A stretch of DNA of 64,000 nt. Source: Boletus sp. NGJ (Eukaryota > Basidiomycota > Agaricomycetes > Boletales > Boletaceae). Below are positions 45,826 to 57,133 of this stretch, piece after piece (the stretch's first letter is position 1; every line of letters starts with the position of its first letter). The translations under genes were made by a program, and so were the position numbers. Where the stretch lies: positions 186,001 to 250,000 of the forward strand of contig JAGTXK010000021.1 of assembly GCA_019096195.1 (NCBI GenBank), read 5' to 3'. A model generated the notes under the pieces. The model ran no database searches and was not told the origin of the DNA. It saw only the letters and a program-made list of their open reading frames with translations.

Positions 45826-46856
45826 ATCCCTTCTCAATCGTCGTCTCCATCACTTGGCTGTCCTTCCGTTTCAGCTTGTCGACGACCTGGCTGAGCGGAC
45901 GGGGTGGTGGGAGTTGTTGGACTTTGTGCGGACGGAGGAGAGTTTCGTACATGGTGATGTCTTATTCTAGGTCGGGAGGGGGGGAAATGAAAGCAAAAAT
46001 GAAAAGAAAAAAGGGCGCGTGAGTGTCAGCATCCAAGTGGTTGGCAAAGATGGCACGATGCTACAGTGGTACGTTGAAGACAGAATGATGGGGGGTACCA
46101 TCGTGGAGAGATGATGACGTGCCCCGGGCCCGTGAAACTGGCCTCGCGAGTGGCTCACGCACCCAAGACTTGTTCCATGCATGGACTAAAACGATATATC
46201 CGCGTCGGACAATCTTTCTAGAGCAAACGAAAAGAAACAGCAATCAACCATAAAATCATCGTCATATACCATCTCAAATTGCTGGTGGGTGTGGGGAGAC
46301 ATCGGTCAGGGGTATGTACCCCGCAATGCTTCTTTCACGTGTTCGATGGTGCAGGGAAGTCGACAAAGACTGGATGAAAAAGGAAAACAAGAAGAGGAAC
46401 ATGTGAGCGATGGGATGGGGTGGAGTAGCGAAAGAGGAGGTTCCTACCCGAATCGACGAGGTTCTTGACGGTAAACCTGTCCTTGCATACGTTCGATGCC
46501 TCGGCGTGACGATATATCCCATGCCATGACGGATAAATTCTCCTCTGAAATAATCAATGCGGTCGGGATGGGAGGTTGGAATGTGGTTGCGCCGGAGGGA
46601 AGAGAGAAGACGCACCTCGCGTACTTCATGAAACTCGTAGGAATAGAAATCGCCGGAGGTGCCGATGAGAGCAAGCATGACAGCATTGGACAAGGTTGAA
46701 ACGACGTTTCTTTGGGTCACCCGGATGCGGGTCGTGCCCGAGTTTTGTGGGGTGGTGTCTATACACACCGGGGATTCAACACGTTACCGGCAAAAGTGAC
46801 TCCGGTTGGTCCATAATTTAAAGGACTCCCTAAACAGAGCCCATTGGGTTAGCGTC
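45826..46856. other. Intergenic, with a possible decayed gene end
   Basis: On the minus strand near 46310-46500 a fragment FTVKNLVDSG, a GT-AG intron and then TIEHVKEALRGTYP with a stop resemble the end of some protein, but the frames before it are full of stops. I do not recognise the family. The rest shows nothing. Confidence 0.35.
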
Positions 46857-47727
46857 ATGTCATCCGGTGAACTGAAACCCGTCATCCTCTATGATATTCC
46901 GTGCATCACCCTGGGCCGTCCCTGGTCCCCGAATACCATGAAGACTAGGTACCCCCTACCAGTCATCATTTTCCAACCCCAAAGTTGACCACCTTGTCAG
47001 ATACTGCCTCGGATGCAAACAATTACCATTCGCGACCGTCTGGGTCGAGCTCCCTGACATCGCGGGGCTGCTCCAGTCCAAAGGCATCACATCGCCGCCA
47101 TACACCCTGCCTGCGATCGAGGACCCAAACACGGGCGCATTCATCATGGATTCCCTCGCGATCGCGACGTACTTGGACGAAACGTACCCTGAGACGCCCA
47201 ACGTGCTGACTCCTGCAGCGCATGCGATGCTGGAAAGGGTTGGGGACGCGTTCTCGTTTGGATCAAGAGGGACAGGCGCAGGTGCACTGGGTGATAGCAA
47301 GACCGACCTTGCACCACGTCTCGTGTTCCTCATCCTGGGCGGCGAACGCCTCAATCCGATCAGCAAGACGTATTATTACCAAACGCGTGCTGCGCGCCTC
47401 GGTGAGCCGTGGACGACGTTGGTCGATGCTTGTTCTGCGAGTCCGGAAGACCGTGCGGAGCGAGTGAGGCAAGGCATCGAGGCAATCAGGGGGGTATGGC
47501 GCAACGTGACGGCGCTGTATGTCCGTCAGAATAAGTCCGGGGAAGGGACGTCGGGTGGACCATTCGCGCTTGGGGAGGACCCCTGCTTTCTTGATTTCGC
47601 AGTTGCGGGGAGGGTAAAGTTTGTACTGGATGCACTTACCCCGTCTGAAGCGGAGATGCTGCAAAGTTTGGAGGGAGGGAGGTTGGTGAAGTTAGTGGAG
47701 GACCTTGAGAAATACTTCAAGTCTTAA
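46857..47727 (+). CDS. Glutathione S-transferase (Ure2p/FuA-like)
   Basis: Exons 46857-46948 and 47001-47727 (52-nt intron) give 272 residues. The N-domain starts MSSGELKPVILYDIPCITLG with PWSPNTMKTRY, the motif basidiomycete FuA-type enzymes use around the catalytic Ser. Next are LPFATVWVELPDI, the cis-Pro loop YTLPAIEDPNTGAFIMDSLA with ESxxI-like DSLAIATYL, and the helical C-domain ending CFLDFAVAGRVKFVLDALTP...LEKYFKS. The enzyme conjugates glutathione to electrophiles or binds lignin-type aromatics; in wood and litter fungi such genes are expanded. Cytosolic, as no signal is seen. All key segments are present and in frame. Confidence 0.92.
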
Positions 47728-48059
47728 AAGATGCAACTGTGAGCCAGAGTATCAGGAACCTAAATTGTTGTATCTCATTGATTTTGCACTTCTTGTATGG
47801 TCAAACTTGAGCTTGAGCAGACACCTCCGAGTTGTCTCTGGTACTAGATTGTTTCCACATTTATGCGCCTTTCTATAGGTTCTACGCGACAAAATTCGAC
47901 TTCCAGAACGAGTACGCGGGCTTTTCAAGAGTATACACTGAATTTCTGCGGACCTCGCTGGCAAGGTATTCATCATAATCCCACTCACTGCGACACAACC
48001 ATTTCTAACCTGGACTTCATCCCGCTCGTCATTCCCATCTATATATAGTCCAGAACCCC

Positions 48060-48765
48060 ATGGTTTCGGCTTCACTGCTCCACGAGGGTGGCGTTGGTAA
48101 ATATACTGGCCAACCCATACTCATCATGGCAGGCAGTTGTTCGCTCGGCCAATATGGTACGTTCAGGACACACTCGACCATACATATCCATACACATTCG
48201 ACGATCCAGTTTGCGAGGCTCTCCAGGTTTTCCCCGATTATCACTACTACGTCCTTGCATAACGCAGAATACCTCCAGTCTCTCTGTGCCACACATGTCC
48301 TGGATCGCCGCCTATTCTAAGGAAGCACTGAACGAGCGCATCGCACTGCTCTGCGGTGGCACACCACTGCTCTACGCCTTTGATGCGGTCTCTCTCGAGG
48401 ACACTCAACGAGTTGCATACGACTTCCTTGCGCCGAGCGGCAAGTTCACTGAGGTACGTCTCGAATTCTTACCCAGGCGTGACCCGGCGAGTGACAAGAG
48501 GGTATTGCATGTGTGAGCTGGTCGTTTGAGGTAACGACCCCAGGCGTGCTCGAGTTGTCAGGCGGTGGCTCGCCGAAGGCAAGATCAAGGGGTACGGTGA
48601 TGCTTCTTCATAAATCTGTTAATGAGGCTAACCATGCTGAATCGTGCCGATTGTAGTCGAATGTGGTGGAAGTGCTTCCCGGCGGGCCGAATGGCGTGAA
48701 GGCTCGAGCGCGGTGAGGTTAGTGCCCGCAAGCTAATTGTACATCCCCAAGAAACACAATTTCGA
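48060..48765 (+). pseudogene. Zinc-binding dehydrogenase / enoyl reductase relic
   Basis: Text reads GGVGKYTGQPILIMAGSCSLGQY (coenzyme-binding Rossmann glycines), then after an intron TTTSLHNAEYLQSLCATHVL with DRRL. After a frame shift at about 48317 it reads SKEALNERIALLCGG, YAFDAVSLEDTQRVAYDFLA and PSGKFTE. Later exons give NVVEVLPGGPNGVKAR and GEVSARKLIVHP. This is the middle and end of a medium-chain dehydrogenase of the ToxD-like group. The catalytic N-domain is absent, and a frame shift and a stop are present. Confidence 0.85.
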
Positions 48766-48873
48766 GAGTGGATGTACACCCGTTCTATTACTACTGTCTC
48801 GAACTGTGTATACTCTTATTTATCCGATGTTGATTTAGGGTGACCCTGCTCCCGTGTTGCAGATTAGTGTACT

Positions 48874-51292
48874 TCATCGAGAGTTCCCATATTTGAAGCT
48901 CTCTGTGCACACAGCTCTCAAATCGTTTTGATCAGACAGTGCATACATCAAGTCGATCATAGCAAGATCGTGTTCCATAGTTATAACGCCTCCACCTTTG
49001 ACGCCGCTCGGCCTCTTGAATCCACAGCCAAGATCCGGATTCACGAAGAATGGATATTTCGCCTTGTTGATCTCCCCTGCCCAGTCAAAGTCGACTAGAC
49101 GGACAGACAAGGAATCTCCATGCCCAGCGTCAGGACGCCTCACAAGAATATTCTGAGGTCGAATGTCGCCATGAACAAAACCCTGTTGATGGAGAGTCGA
49201 CACATGCTCCTTGTCAGAAACCATGTGCTGCTCAGCTTTGTCGACGATCTTCACGCCCGATACCCAATCCGGTTCCTCAAGCAACTCCGTCACGACGATA
49301 GACCAACCGCAGGATAGTACGTCGCGTTGACCAAGCAACGCGGGAGCTCCGTCCTTAGCCGCGGACGCCAGATGAGCAGCTTTCGAGTATGTTCGAACAA
49401 ACTTGACGAGTATTTGCTTCATGTCGTCGATGTGTTGGCAGATGTAGGGAAGGTGACCGCCGTCCATCCGGGAAAGGAACTTGTATTCGCGAGTCTCGGT
49501 TAGCGGGGTAATTGTATCGTAGTGTGTGACCCACGGGAAGCGGGTGTCTGCAAGTGACTGGGGCATGGTGTGCTCGTAATATTCCTTTAAGGCAGTGGCA
49601 GAGTTCTTCAACGCCCCGAACATCTTCGCACAGCGGATCTGCATGTCGATATCCATTGGGTGATAGAACAGTAGGAGGATGGGTCCCAAAATGTTCACGT
49701 CGAACTCCTCAATCAGTATGGATCCCACGAATCCGAGAACAGGTCCTACATACCAGATCAGAGGGGCTGAGGAGGGATAATAGGAAAATGCACATACCGC
49801 TGTAAAAGATGTGAATGCAGGGTAGGGCGCATAGGTCGTCGGGGTGCATGTCAAGCCATGATTGCATGGCAGCCAGATGGTACATAGTCGCCTGGATATA
49901 TGGATCCCCCATGGAGGCGCCGAAGTCCTTCTTCGCCTCAGAAATGAGGTATGGGAGGGTACCGACGCGTGCATCTGCGTCAGTCGTGCATTCGGTCCCT
50001 TCAATCTTTGCTTCTGTCAGGTTTATGCCATACTCGCTCATACATGCCCGAAACTTCATCCTCCAATCCATTTCATCCGCAGGGAGCTGACACCTGTTCT
50101 GAGGCAGCTGTAAGATAAACAAGAGGTCTTCATCACTCAGTTCGTAGGTTTCGCATTCGGAAACAAAGGTGGCGAAAATGCGATGTGCGAGAACGAGTGG
50201 GAAAGGGCTATGGTTTTCGCCCGGCCGACCACATCGGATATGTGGTTCATGAGTCTTTTGGTAGTGCTCCTGGAATTTAGAGGGTATCGCGAGCTCGGAT
50301 GGAGATTGTCGAATGCGTTTGTGCGCTATGAAAGGGTCTTCAAAACGTTCGCGTTTGAGACTTGGAGCGGAGACACGTAAGCTAGGATGTTCGGCGGTTT
50401 GTTCGACGACTACACGCGGCGTCTGAAAAAATGGAACATCACCGAAGACCCTCTCCACCCACTCATGCCCTTGCAGAAGTCGACCCGATCCTAGAGCACG
50501 AAGACGCTCGTGAAGCTCAGCCTCTTCATTGACTGAAATCTTGTAGAGTTTCAAGCGATCAAAGGTTAGATTCTCAAGGTCCCCACCGCGGTATCCCGCC
50601 TCGATCGCATCTTTGAGGTCGAACTTCTTCCAATCCCGCAAAGGTTTTCCCAGACTGGAGATGGTACGAGCGCCCAGAACATCTTCAAGGGAGTCGTCCT
50701 CGCCGTATGGGAGTGAAACTTTGTAAAGAGCAAGCTGCGCCGGTTTCTTGTTTGCGATGACTTCTTTGAGGGCTGCGACAGTCTTGGTGCTCGAGGTTTC
50801 GACAGCGAAGCTGGTCATGTCTGGTGCGACGGCGACAGAGGGCTCAGTCGTGCTTGAACCTGGGAGCGAAGTTGGCGGTCAGAAAGGCAACAGATTTGAT
50901 GAGGGCGCACTGGAGTTGGGTCCGTCAACGACAATGAGCCACATACCTTCCCTTTCATCAGACTCTGGGAAAAGTTTGGATACTGCGGTTCGTGAGTTGA
51001 GGTGCGACTTGTCTTCCAATGATAACTGCTTGAGCCCCTCTTGGCGGTGTTCCTCATCATCCCCAGGGATAAAGATGGAGTACAGCAGGAGATTGTCTGC
51101 CTCCACATCGCGGAGCCTGGTAGTAGGTATGCGGTCCTTTATAATGTTCTTGACGACTCCGACGGTCCCCATCGTCGACATCTCCACAGAAAAGATGCCA
51201 CTTCTAACATCGCGGTAGACCCAACACTGGAGTGTGATCAATTCCGTTGTGTGGTTTCCATGCCTCTGAAGGCGCGAGAATGTCCGAGACAT
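48874..51292 (-). CDS. Crinkler-like protein with C-terminal kinase-like domain
   Basis: Three exons (51292-50947, 50859-49798, 49766-48874) close to 766 residues. Residues about 20-110 form a ubiquitin-like Crinkler header (LQCWVYRDVRSGIFSVEMST, NLLLYSIFIPGDDEEHRQEG). A second, related header follows intron 1 (TSFAVETSSTKTVAALKEVI, LALYKVSLPYGEDDSLEDVL). A middle region has a basic KRERFEDPFIAHKRIR and a helical part. The end has HQQGFVHGDIRPQNILV and VRLVDFDWAG, the HxD and DFG-like motifs of an atypical protein kinase fold. Intron 2 is only 31 nt. CRN proteins are modular proteins of oomycetes and fungi with variable C-termini; some are delivered as effectors. No signal peptide is seen here. 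The start is uncertain: in the sister copy ATG lies where this one has ACG, so ATG at 51292 is the next upstream choice. Confidence 0.82.
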
Positions 51293-52937
51293 GGACTTTC
51301 TGGTAAAAAAAAGAGTTGAAAGCGGTGGAAAACGGCGATGAGAGAGGCAAGGGAGATAGGTGAACTTGAGAGTGTGTCGTGAAGGCCCTGTAGATATAGT
51401 CTGGTTCGACATCTGACTGAAGCATTGGCGCGCGGGCCAACGACGCGAGGCTCTTGAGACGCATGGATCCACCACGAATGACGGTCTAGTTTTGCGATGT
51501 TAAATTTGCTGGCTCTTTACCATCGCAGATCGGCCAGTTTTCTGGTAATCCTGCTGGGAGTCCCGGGAGCATCATGAATGTGTTCAAACGTACTGTGACG
51601 ACACGGTCTCCGCACACGCGTTGCTCGCACCGTCTCGCATTTTTCCACATCCACACCTTTACACGCGCCCTCATCGTTCGAGAGGCCACCATGACCGCCG
51701 CCCCTGTCGTCCGCGTCGTCTCGTTCAAATACAGGACAAAAGTGATGACGACGCCGCAACCGCTGACGGAGAAACGGCGTGTGTGTGGGGACTCAAGGCG
51801 GAGACTATTATTGCAGCGAGCGAGTCGAGGCCGGGGAAACGTTTGGAAGTGCGATTGGCGAGAGAAATGGTTGCTGTGGTACAGAGAGGGAGCGGATCGA
51901 TATAGGAAAAGGAACGCACTCACTCAGCAAAGAAGGAAAGAAAGTGGTCTAACATGAGCTGTGCTCGCTGGGAGAACTACCAAGCAAACGTCGGGCGGCG
52001 AGTCTTGAGAGGCGAAACCGTGGACTCGTTGGTAAGTCACGAAGGAATCCAAACGCTAGATTCCCATCGTCGCCCCATCTGAAGCTGGTTCCCTTGTCTT
52101 GCCACTCACCCCTTCCCGAACTTATGAGTTTCATAACACTATTTCGTCCACTTCGCGTCGTACCAAACACCCTCAACCCTTCGCTCGATGGTCTCGACTG
52201 GGGCGCCATGTTCAAGATGTTCTCGGGATGTCTTTCCCCTCACCTAGATCCTTGGTGTCTGTCATGGCCCCTCCTTGCCCTCTGACATGCCACCCCAGCA
52301 TGACCAGTCTTCCGGGGCCCTCTACAAAGTACGACCCAAGAACATTCTCCACGACGGGCGAGGAGCACGTGGATACGGCGTATTCAAACTTGGTCGGCCA
52401 TAGTGGGGTAACAAGGGCGGCAAGAAAGCCAGGATAGCAACATTGAACGCATGGATAGGTACCGGGAGACGAAAGAGTTCCAGGAGGATGCATCGACCTG
52501 TCAACGAAGACGACGATGCAGTCCTACAGACGAGCATGGACTAGGGGTCGGGCCCAGAGGTGGTTTAGTGTATCGTGTTGTTCCGGGGTAAACTGTTCCG
52601 CACACGCCGACGCCATCATGCCCGTTTCCCATATCCTCGTAGGGGTCTTGCTGCTTGATGTCAGATTAGAGGAACTACATCAAATTCATCAAACTACTAG
52701 ATACTTCACTGCGAGGAAGCTGACTGTTTTTTCTCCGTCTTCATTCGAGTATTTTCAACAAACGAACCAGTGCACAGCCTGCGAGTTACTAGCTTATGAG
52801 ACTCATGTCATTACATCCACCGCTCGCCCGTATTCTTACAACATCATAGCGCCATCGAAGCCTCGCAACAACGTTCAGCATTTACATTCACCAGGTTTGC
52901 ATTGGCATCTAAAATAGTGAGTCAGATAGTAACAAGA
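51293..52937. other. Duplicated flank of the CRN gene, then unassigned sequence
   Basis: 51590-51905 is the second copy of 44400-44721 (hypothetical small protein, here with one extra G). From about 51960 to 52937 frames such as RTASSSSLTGRC (minus) and others exist but none shows intron logic or a known motif. Confidence 0.5.
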
Positions 52938-53215
52938 TATGACATCCCGACGACACGCACGATGCACCGCATGTGCAGGAAGGGTTTCCGCAGTTCTGGT
53001 TCACAGGGATAGATGCGATCTATATGATGCGCTCGGTCAATGCCCGGATCGCCCAGGCGGAAACGAGGCAACTACGCACGGCGTTCATGATGGTGTTCTT
53101 GGTGATGATACTTGCGAATGAGGCTTTTGCCACAGATGGGCTCAGTGACCGGCTTTTTATCGATTGCGCTTTGGCATTGTTTACGGGGCGGATCTATATC
53201 CAGTTGGGCTAGCCA
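52938..53215 (+). CDS. Hypothetical exon, unknown protein
   Basis: A plus-strand frame reads FPQFWFTGIDAIYMMRSVNA, RIAQAETRQLRTAFMMVFLV and ends FTGRIYIQLG with a stop. Composition is protein-like, with one possible membrane stretch (TAFMMVFLVMILANEAF). I do not recognise it and could not find partner exons. A further protein-like frame near 53900 (ALIAPNDKMRDVMLGGGALF) may belong to the same decayed gene. Confidence 0.3.
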
Positions 53216-53879
53216 ATCTGGATCCGTAGCGATAACGCGCTGGAAAGTCACTCAGTACTCAGTGCTCACGTTCATGGCGACGCAGTGCGTGTAAACTTCT
53301 TGGATATGGGGAACAAAAGAAAGAGGGTCGTTCGTTTTCAAACTGCGTGAGTTGGACCAGCCAGTACCTTGTGAACCACAAATTCTCAGGACTCTTCCTG
53401 GGGGCATGTGAAGTTATGGATTCTTTTGATGGGCGGCAGTTCTGCGCAGTGGTCTGAGCATTGCAGGGGCATTCGGGGATCTGGGTTTATTTTTGTTGAT
53501 GGGCTGGCTCCTTGAGTCGGAGTGTACTTTTCAAGTTACTACGGCCATTTTGGACCTAACACACAACACGGTTCTCAGTCCATCAGAAGCGTCATAACCT
53601 ATCTGCACACCCTTGAAATGGACGCTTAACAAGCGAGTTGACAGAATGTCAAACAATGGCGATCGTCGGCCCCGTATGGTCCGGAAGACCTGCAGTACCT
53701 ATCAAGTTAACTATTGATATCTGGGTGGCGAAGAAACAATTCGGTCGTAGTTGTGATTATCAGCTGAGTCTTTGATCGTGCTCTCCGCGATACTCGAGCT
53801 CTAACCAAGCTGACAATCTGTGCCTTTGAAATGTCACTTTTGCGTTTTGTGCGCTCAGGTAAGTTCAGTATTCTAGATA
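53216..53879. other. Intergenic region
   Basis: Nothing recognisable is seen on either strand. Confidence 0.4.
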
Positions 53880-53959
53880 AACGGGGTCGCTTAATTTGCT
53901 GACGGCGGCAGCCCTAATAGCTCCGAATGACAAGATGCGAGATGTCATGCTCGGCGGCG

Positions 53960-54580
53960 GAGCACTCTTTCGTAACTCGCAGGCTCCCTCGTCTAGGTTC
54001 GTGAAGGTGGTCCTGACTGTCACGCCTCCGAGACAGCTTATCCTAGACATAACACGCACCCTAGGAACTCGAACCAGATCGCGCACTACCTCCCATATCT
54101 GTACGCAACGGCGAACGACTCGACACGTACCCAGTGACGCCGAGGAAGCCGTCTCCTCCAGAACCCCCAAATCCCAGCAGCAGGCCCTCGCCGACGCCCC
54201 TCCCAAAAGCCCAACCTGCCGCGGTGGATCGCCGAACCTGAACGGCTTGGGTTTTATGGTGGGGTCAGTCGTACGTATGGTGTATTTGGGTGCGAGGCTG
54301 TTTTCGTTGACACCTTTCCTTTAATGTGCACCATGATGGACGGACGATAGGAGAGCGCCTACTTTCGCTCGCGCGGGTGTGTTCCGTTGTATCAGTGGAA
54401 AAAGGTATCAGATCGGTAGGTAATGACGAAGACGTGGTACGGATTTTTCATCCATTCATAATTCGAGCGTCGTATCAGCGTGGTGGCATCCTGCAGAAGC
54501 ACGCGGCGCTAGGGGCACCGGCAGATCCTTGTTTGGCGACTAGCCTGTCCGATGCCCCGCATCGAACACATCGGAGAAAA
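53960..54580 (+). pseudogene. MFS transporter relic A
   Basis: Fragments follow the order of the intact gene at 60748. The flank word with CTAGGTTCGTGAAGG lies near 53994, a part with DAEEAVSSRTPKSQQQ near 54140, and GGATCGCCGAACCTGAACGG...GGGTTTTATGGTGGG with the donor GTACGT near 54270. The exon 2 copy begins with GAGAGCGCCTAC near 54350. The section that should encode the first membrane helix is lost. It ends near 54580 without the later exons. Confidence 0.75.
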
Positions 54581-54626
54581 TAAACAAATAGATTGACTCG
54601 GAGCTCGCGTGCTCGACGTCAGATGA

Positions 54627-54959
54627 TCATCGGTGGCGTTTGGATGAGCCGAGGCCCTCGCCGACGTGACTTGTCGCACTCGAACCCGCCAAAAAAGAGT
54701 TCACATATTTGTTTCCCGATGCCACCCGCAAGTCATCCTTGACAATGACATGGCGCTCTCTCCCGCCAAATCTGGTCTGGAGCCGCTCCTGAAAATTCTC
54801 CCACGTGGCACCCGCATCAATCTGTGATACGCGCTGTCGTCGATTCCCCTTGTCACTCAAGTAACGTACATACTTTCCCACGACAGTTGTGTACCGCGAA
54901 GATATCAGATCACAGAAAAATGAAATTGTAACAATCGGTCTGGCACCAACCCCTACCAC
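54627..54959 (-). CDS. Hypothetical exon, unknown protein
   Basis: A minus-strand frame of 110 codons has protein-like, charged text: YVRYLSDKGNRRQRVSQIDA, ATWENFQERLQTRFGGRERH, VIVKDDLRVASG. I find no known motif and no partner exons. It could be the last exon of a gene or chance. Confidence 0.3.
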   Translation of the reverse strand: MVGVGARPIVTISFFCDLISSRYTTVVGKYVRYLSDKGNRRQRVSQIDAGATWENFQERLQTRFGGRERHVIVKDDLRVASGNKYVNSFLAGSSATSHVGEGLGSSKRHR

Positions 54960-55198
54960 GGTAAAGCTTTTATGCTATAAATTATGCCAGACGATTCAAG
55001 TAAAAGGAAGAACGGCAAACGTTGAAGAAGTAGCTCCTGGGTGCCTGTATCCGTCGACCTCTCAGAACCTGTAATCCAGCTCAAACGGACTCGACAGCTT
55101 TCACGTTACCAGTCAAAGAAGGGTATTGCTGACCACCCGCCGGTTAAGCAGAAATGAGTGCCTTTTCATCCACACTGCTCACCTCGTCCGAGATGCAC

Positions 55199-57133
55199 TC
55201 ATGTGTGGTGTCGATTTTGATGGAAATATTGTTCGGCAGGCACTGACACGATAATGAGACCATGCTCTACACCTTCACTCAGGTAACAAACCTTTTGTGA
55301 TGTTCCAAGCGTAGTGCACTCGTCAATTCGTTGCGCACCGCGACTTCGGAAGGAAAGCGACAGATCCTCGTTAATCGCATCGCCCCTCAACTCTCTGCGC
55401 GTGTTCAGGGTGGCAAGGAGGGCATTGCAGTAAACTGTAAAACAATACAATGTTAAAGATTGCCTCGCTACCGACAAAGGACGTACGTCTGCCAGTGCAG
55501 AAGTAGAATGCGATGTAGATGAACGTGGTTGGCCACGTATAAATCTATTTCATAATCAGCGACGAACGATCACACGAGGTACGCCACAACTTACAGATAC
55601 TAGCGAGGCGATGGCACAGATACTGTGGTACTGTCAGCAATGCAGGCCTCGATCAAATTCCAAAACTGACCTGGTCAAAAGACCGGTGTTGACGCTGAAT
55701 ATCATCTCCACCACATTCGTCATTCACCGAAAGCGACTCCATTGAGATGATCACACTTACTAGCTTATTGATCATTGTGTTAGATCTGGGGACAGGATAT
55801 TCAGAATTCACGGTGAGGGAAAAGTGTAGAAATACTCACTTGCGGAAGCCAGTTCGCGATGTCTGCAGCATCCAACAGAGCAACACGGTGATGAGGACGT
55901 CCCCTGCTGCGGTAAGTACATTGACCGTCATCGAAAGACCCTTAACGGGTCGTCATCGGACTGTTCATAGGACTTGGGTGACTTCATTTACCTTCAGGGT
56001 ACCAATCTGTACAAATGTGGTGAATTGTACACTAAGCGTGCATGCATGAGCTAAATACCGCTGTGAAATAAATGTGAAATAGGAACATACGCTTGAACAC
56101 CGTAGGCTACGGAGCGTCGCTGGTGTCAACGATGTTTACGGACAAAATTGTGTCACCCACCGAGAGTCGCAACTGTAGATAGAATGCTCTTAGAACGAGG
56201 AGAGTGAGCTCGGGAGCGTGTGACTCACTGAAATTAGCAGTGACTATCAACATCTAGGAAAAAATGGGACATTTGCGCGTTCCGAATGACACATGACTTA
56301 CAACTGAGCCAGTGGCAAACCAATTCTTATTGCTGACTGTGATTGGACTCAACGACAGAAGTCAACCAATGAAGGGTAGAAGAACGTACGCATGTAAACG
56401 CGCATCGCTAGGAAGCATTGAACGAGGAATGTTGTGATTGCCTAATTGCATGGTGATCTAGGGGGGACAGTGAAGCTGAACGAGTTGCATACATTGAAGA
56501 AGACTTCGCTCTGTCATGTAACGGATTAGCGACGGTCTGCAAAGGGAAAGATGTAACCTACAGACATACTCCTGGTGGGGGATGAGCACAAGGGCTTTGT
56601 GAACCAAAAAAACCAACTCACCAGACAACGTTCGCGAGTTCGTCATACACTCCGAAGTAGGTGACGGCGTATGTGTAGACTAGGGAGAAATGAATGAATA
56701 CACGTTTACCGGTGGGGTATGATTGCACTTACCCGCGTGCGATATCAGGCCCTGGTGGCAGGTGTCTGAGATGAAAACGACAGCGACCTATAACGCAAGG
56801 TCGGAACAAGGTCGATAAAAAAAAGTTGGTGTAAACTAACGAGAGCTTTGATGTACCCCCGGTCCGAAGGATAATGAGTATAATAGTACCAGGTTTGAAC
56901 GCAGGTGACTGGTTTTCGCTAGTTGAATAGGGCGAAAAATAGAGACCTAATGGGACATACATCCACATAGACTGTGGGAGAATATGAGTACGATCGGTGG
57001 ATCTACAATGTGTCATACTCACACCGCTGCGATGATGACCCCGATCAAGAGAACACCTATGCTAGGATGGACAATCAAATGAATGGACCGGGGGGGGAAG
57101 AGGAAGGACATACGAACTATCCAAGGCCACCAT
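55199..57133 (-). CDS. DUF6533/DUF6534-type seven-helix membrane protein
   Basis: Many short exons on the minus strand start at ATG 57133: MVALDSS, then after an intron IGVLLIGVIIAAV (helix 1), VTCVQTWYYYTHYPSDRGYI KAL, VAVVFISDTCHQGLISHA, VYTYAVTYFGVYDELANVVW, SEVFFN-AITTFLVQCFLAMRVY, SNKNWFATGS, AAGDVLITVLLCWMLQTSRT with GFRK, NTMINKL, FSVNTGLLT, ICAIASLVS, and a last exon from YCNALLATLNTRRELRGDAI to the stop at 55199. This succession (xxWxxYxHY, SRTGF, TxxxINTGLLT, NxxLATLNxR) is typical of a large basidiomycete family of seven-helix plasma-membrane-like proteins without known function. Introns are about 45-60 nt. I checked most but not all junctions; the gene appears intact. Confidence 0.82.

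Noticed and set aside
45552-46022. Frames with RPRPRPRP, GRGRGRG and GTGTGTG
   Set aside because: They come from a simple CGTCCC/CGTCCT repeat.
46274-46768. 164-codon minus-strand frame
   Set aside because: It crosses an apparent intron and a frame break; only short pieces (FTVKNLVDSG, EHVKEALRGTYP) look protein-like and I recognise no family.
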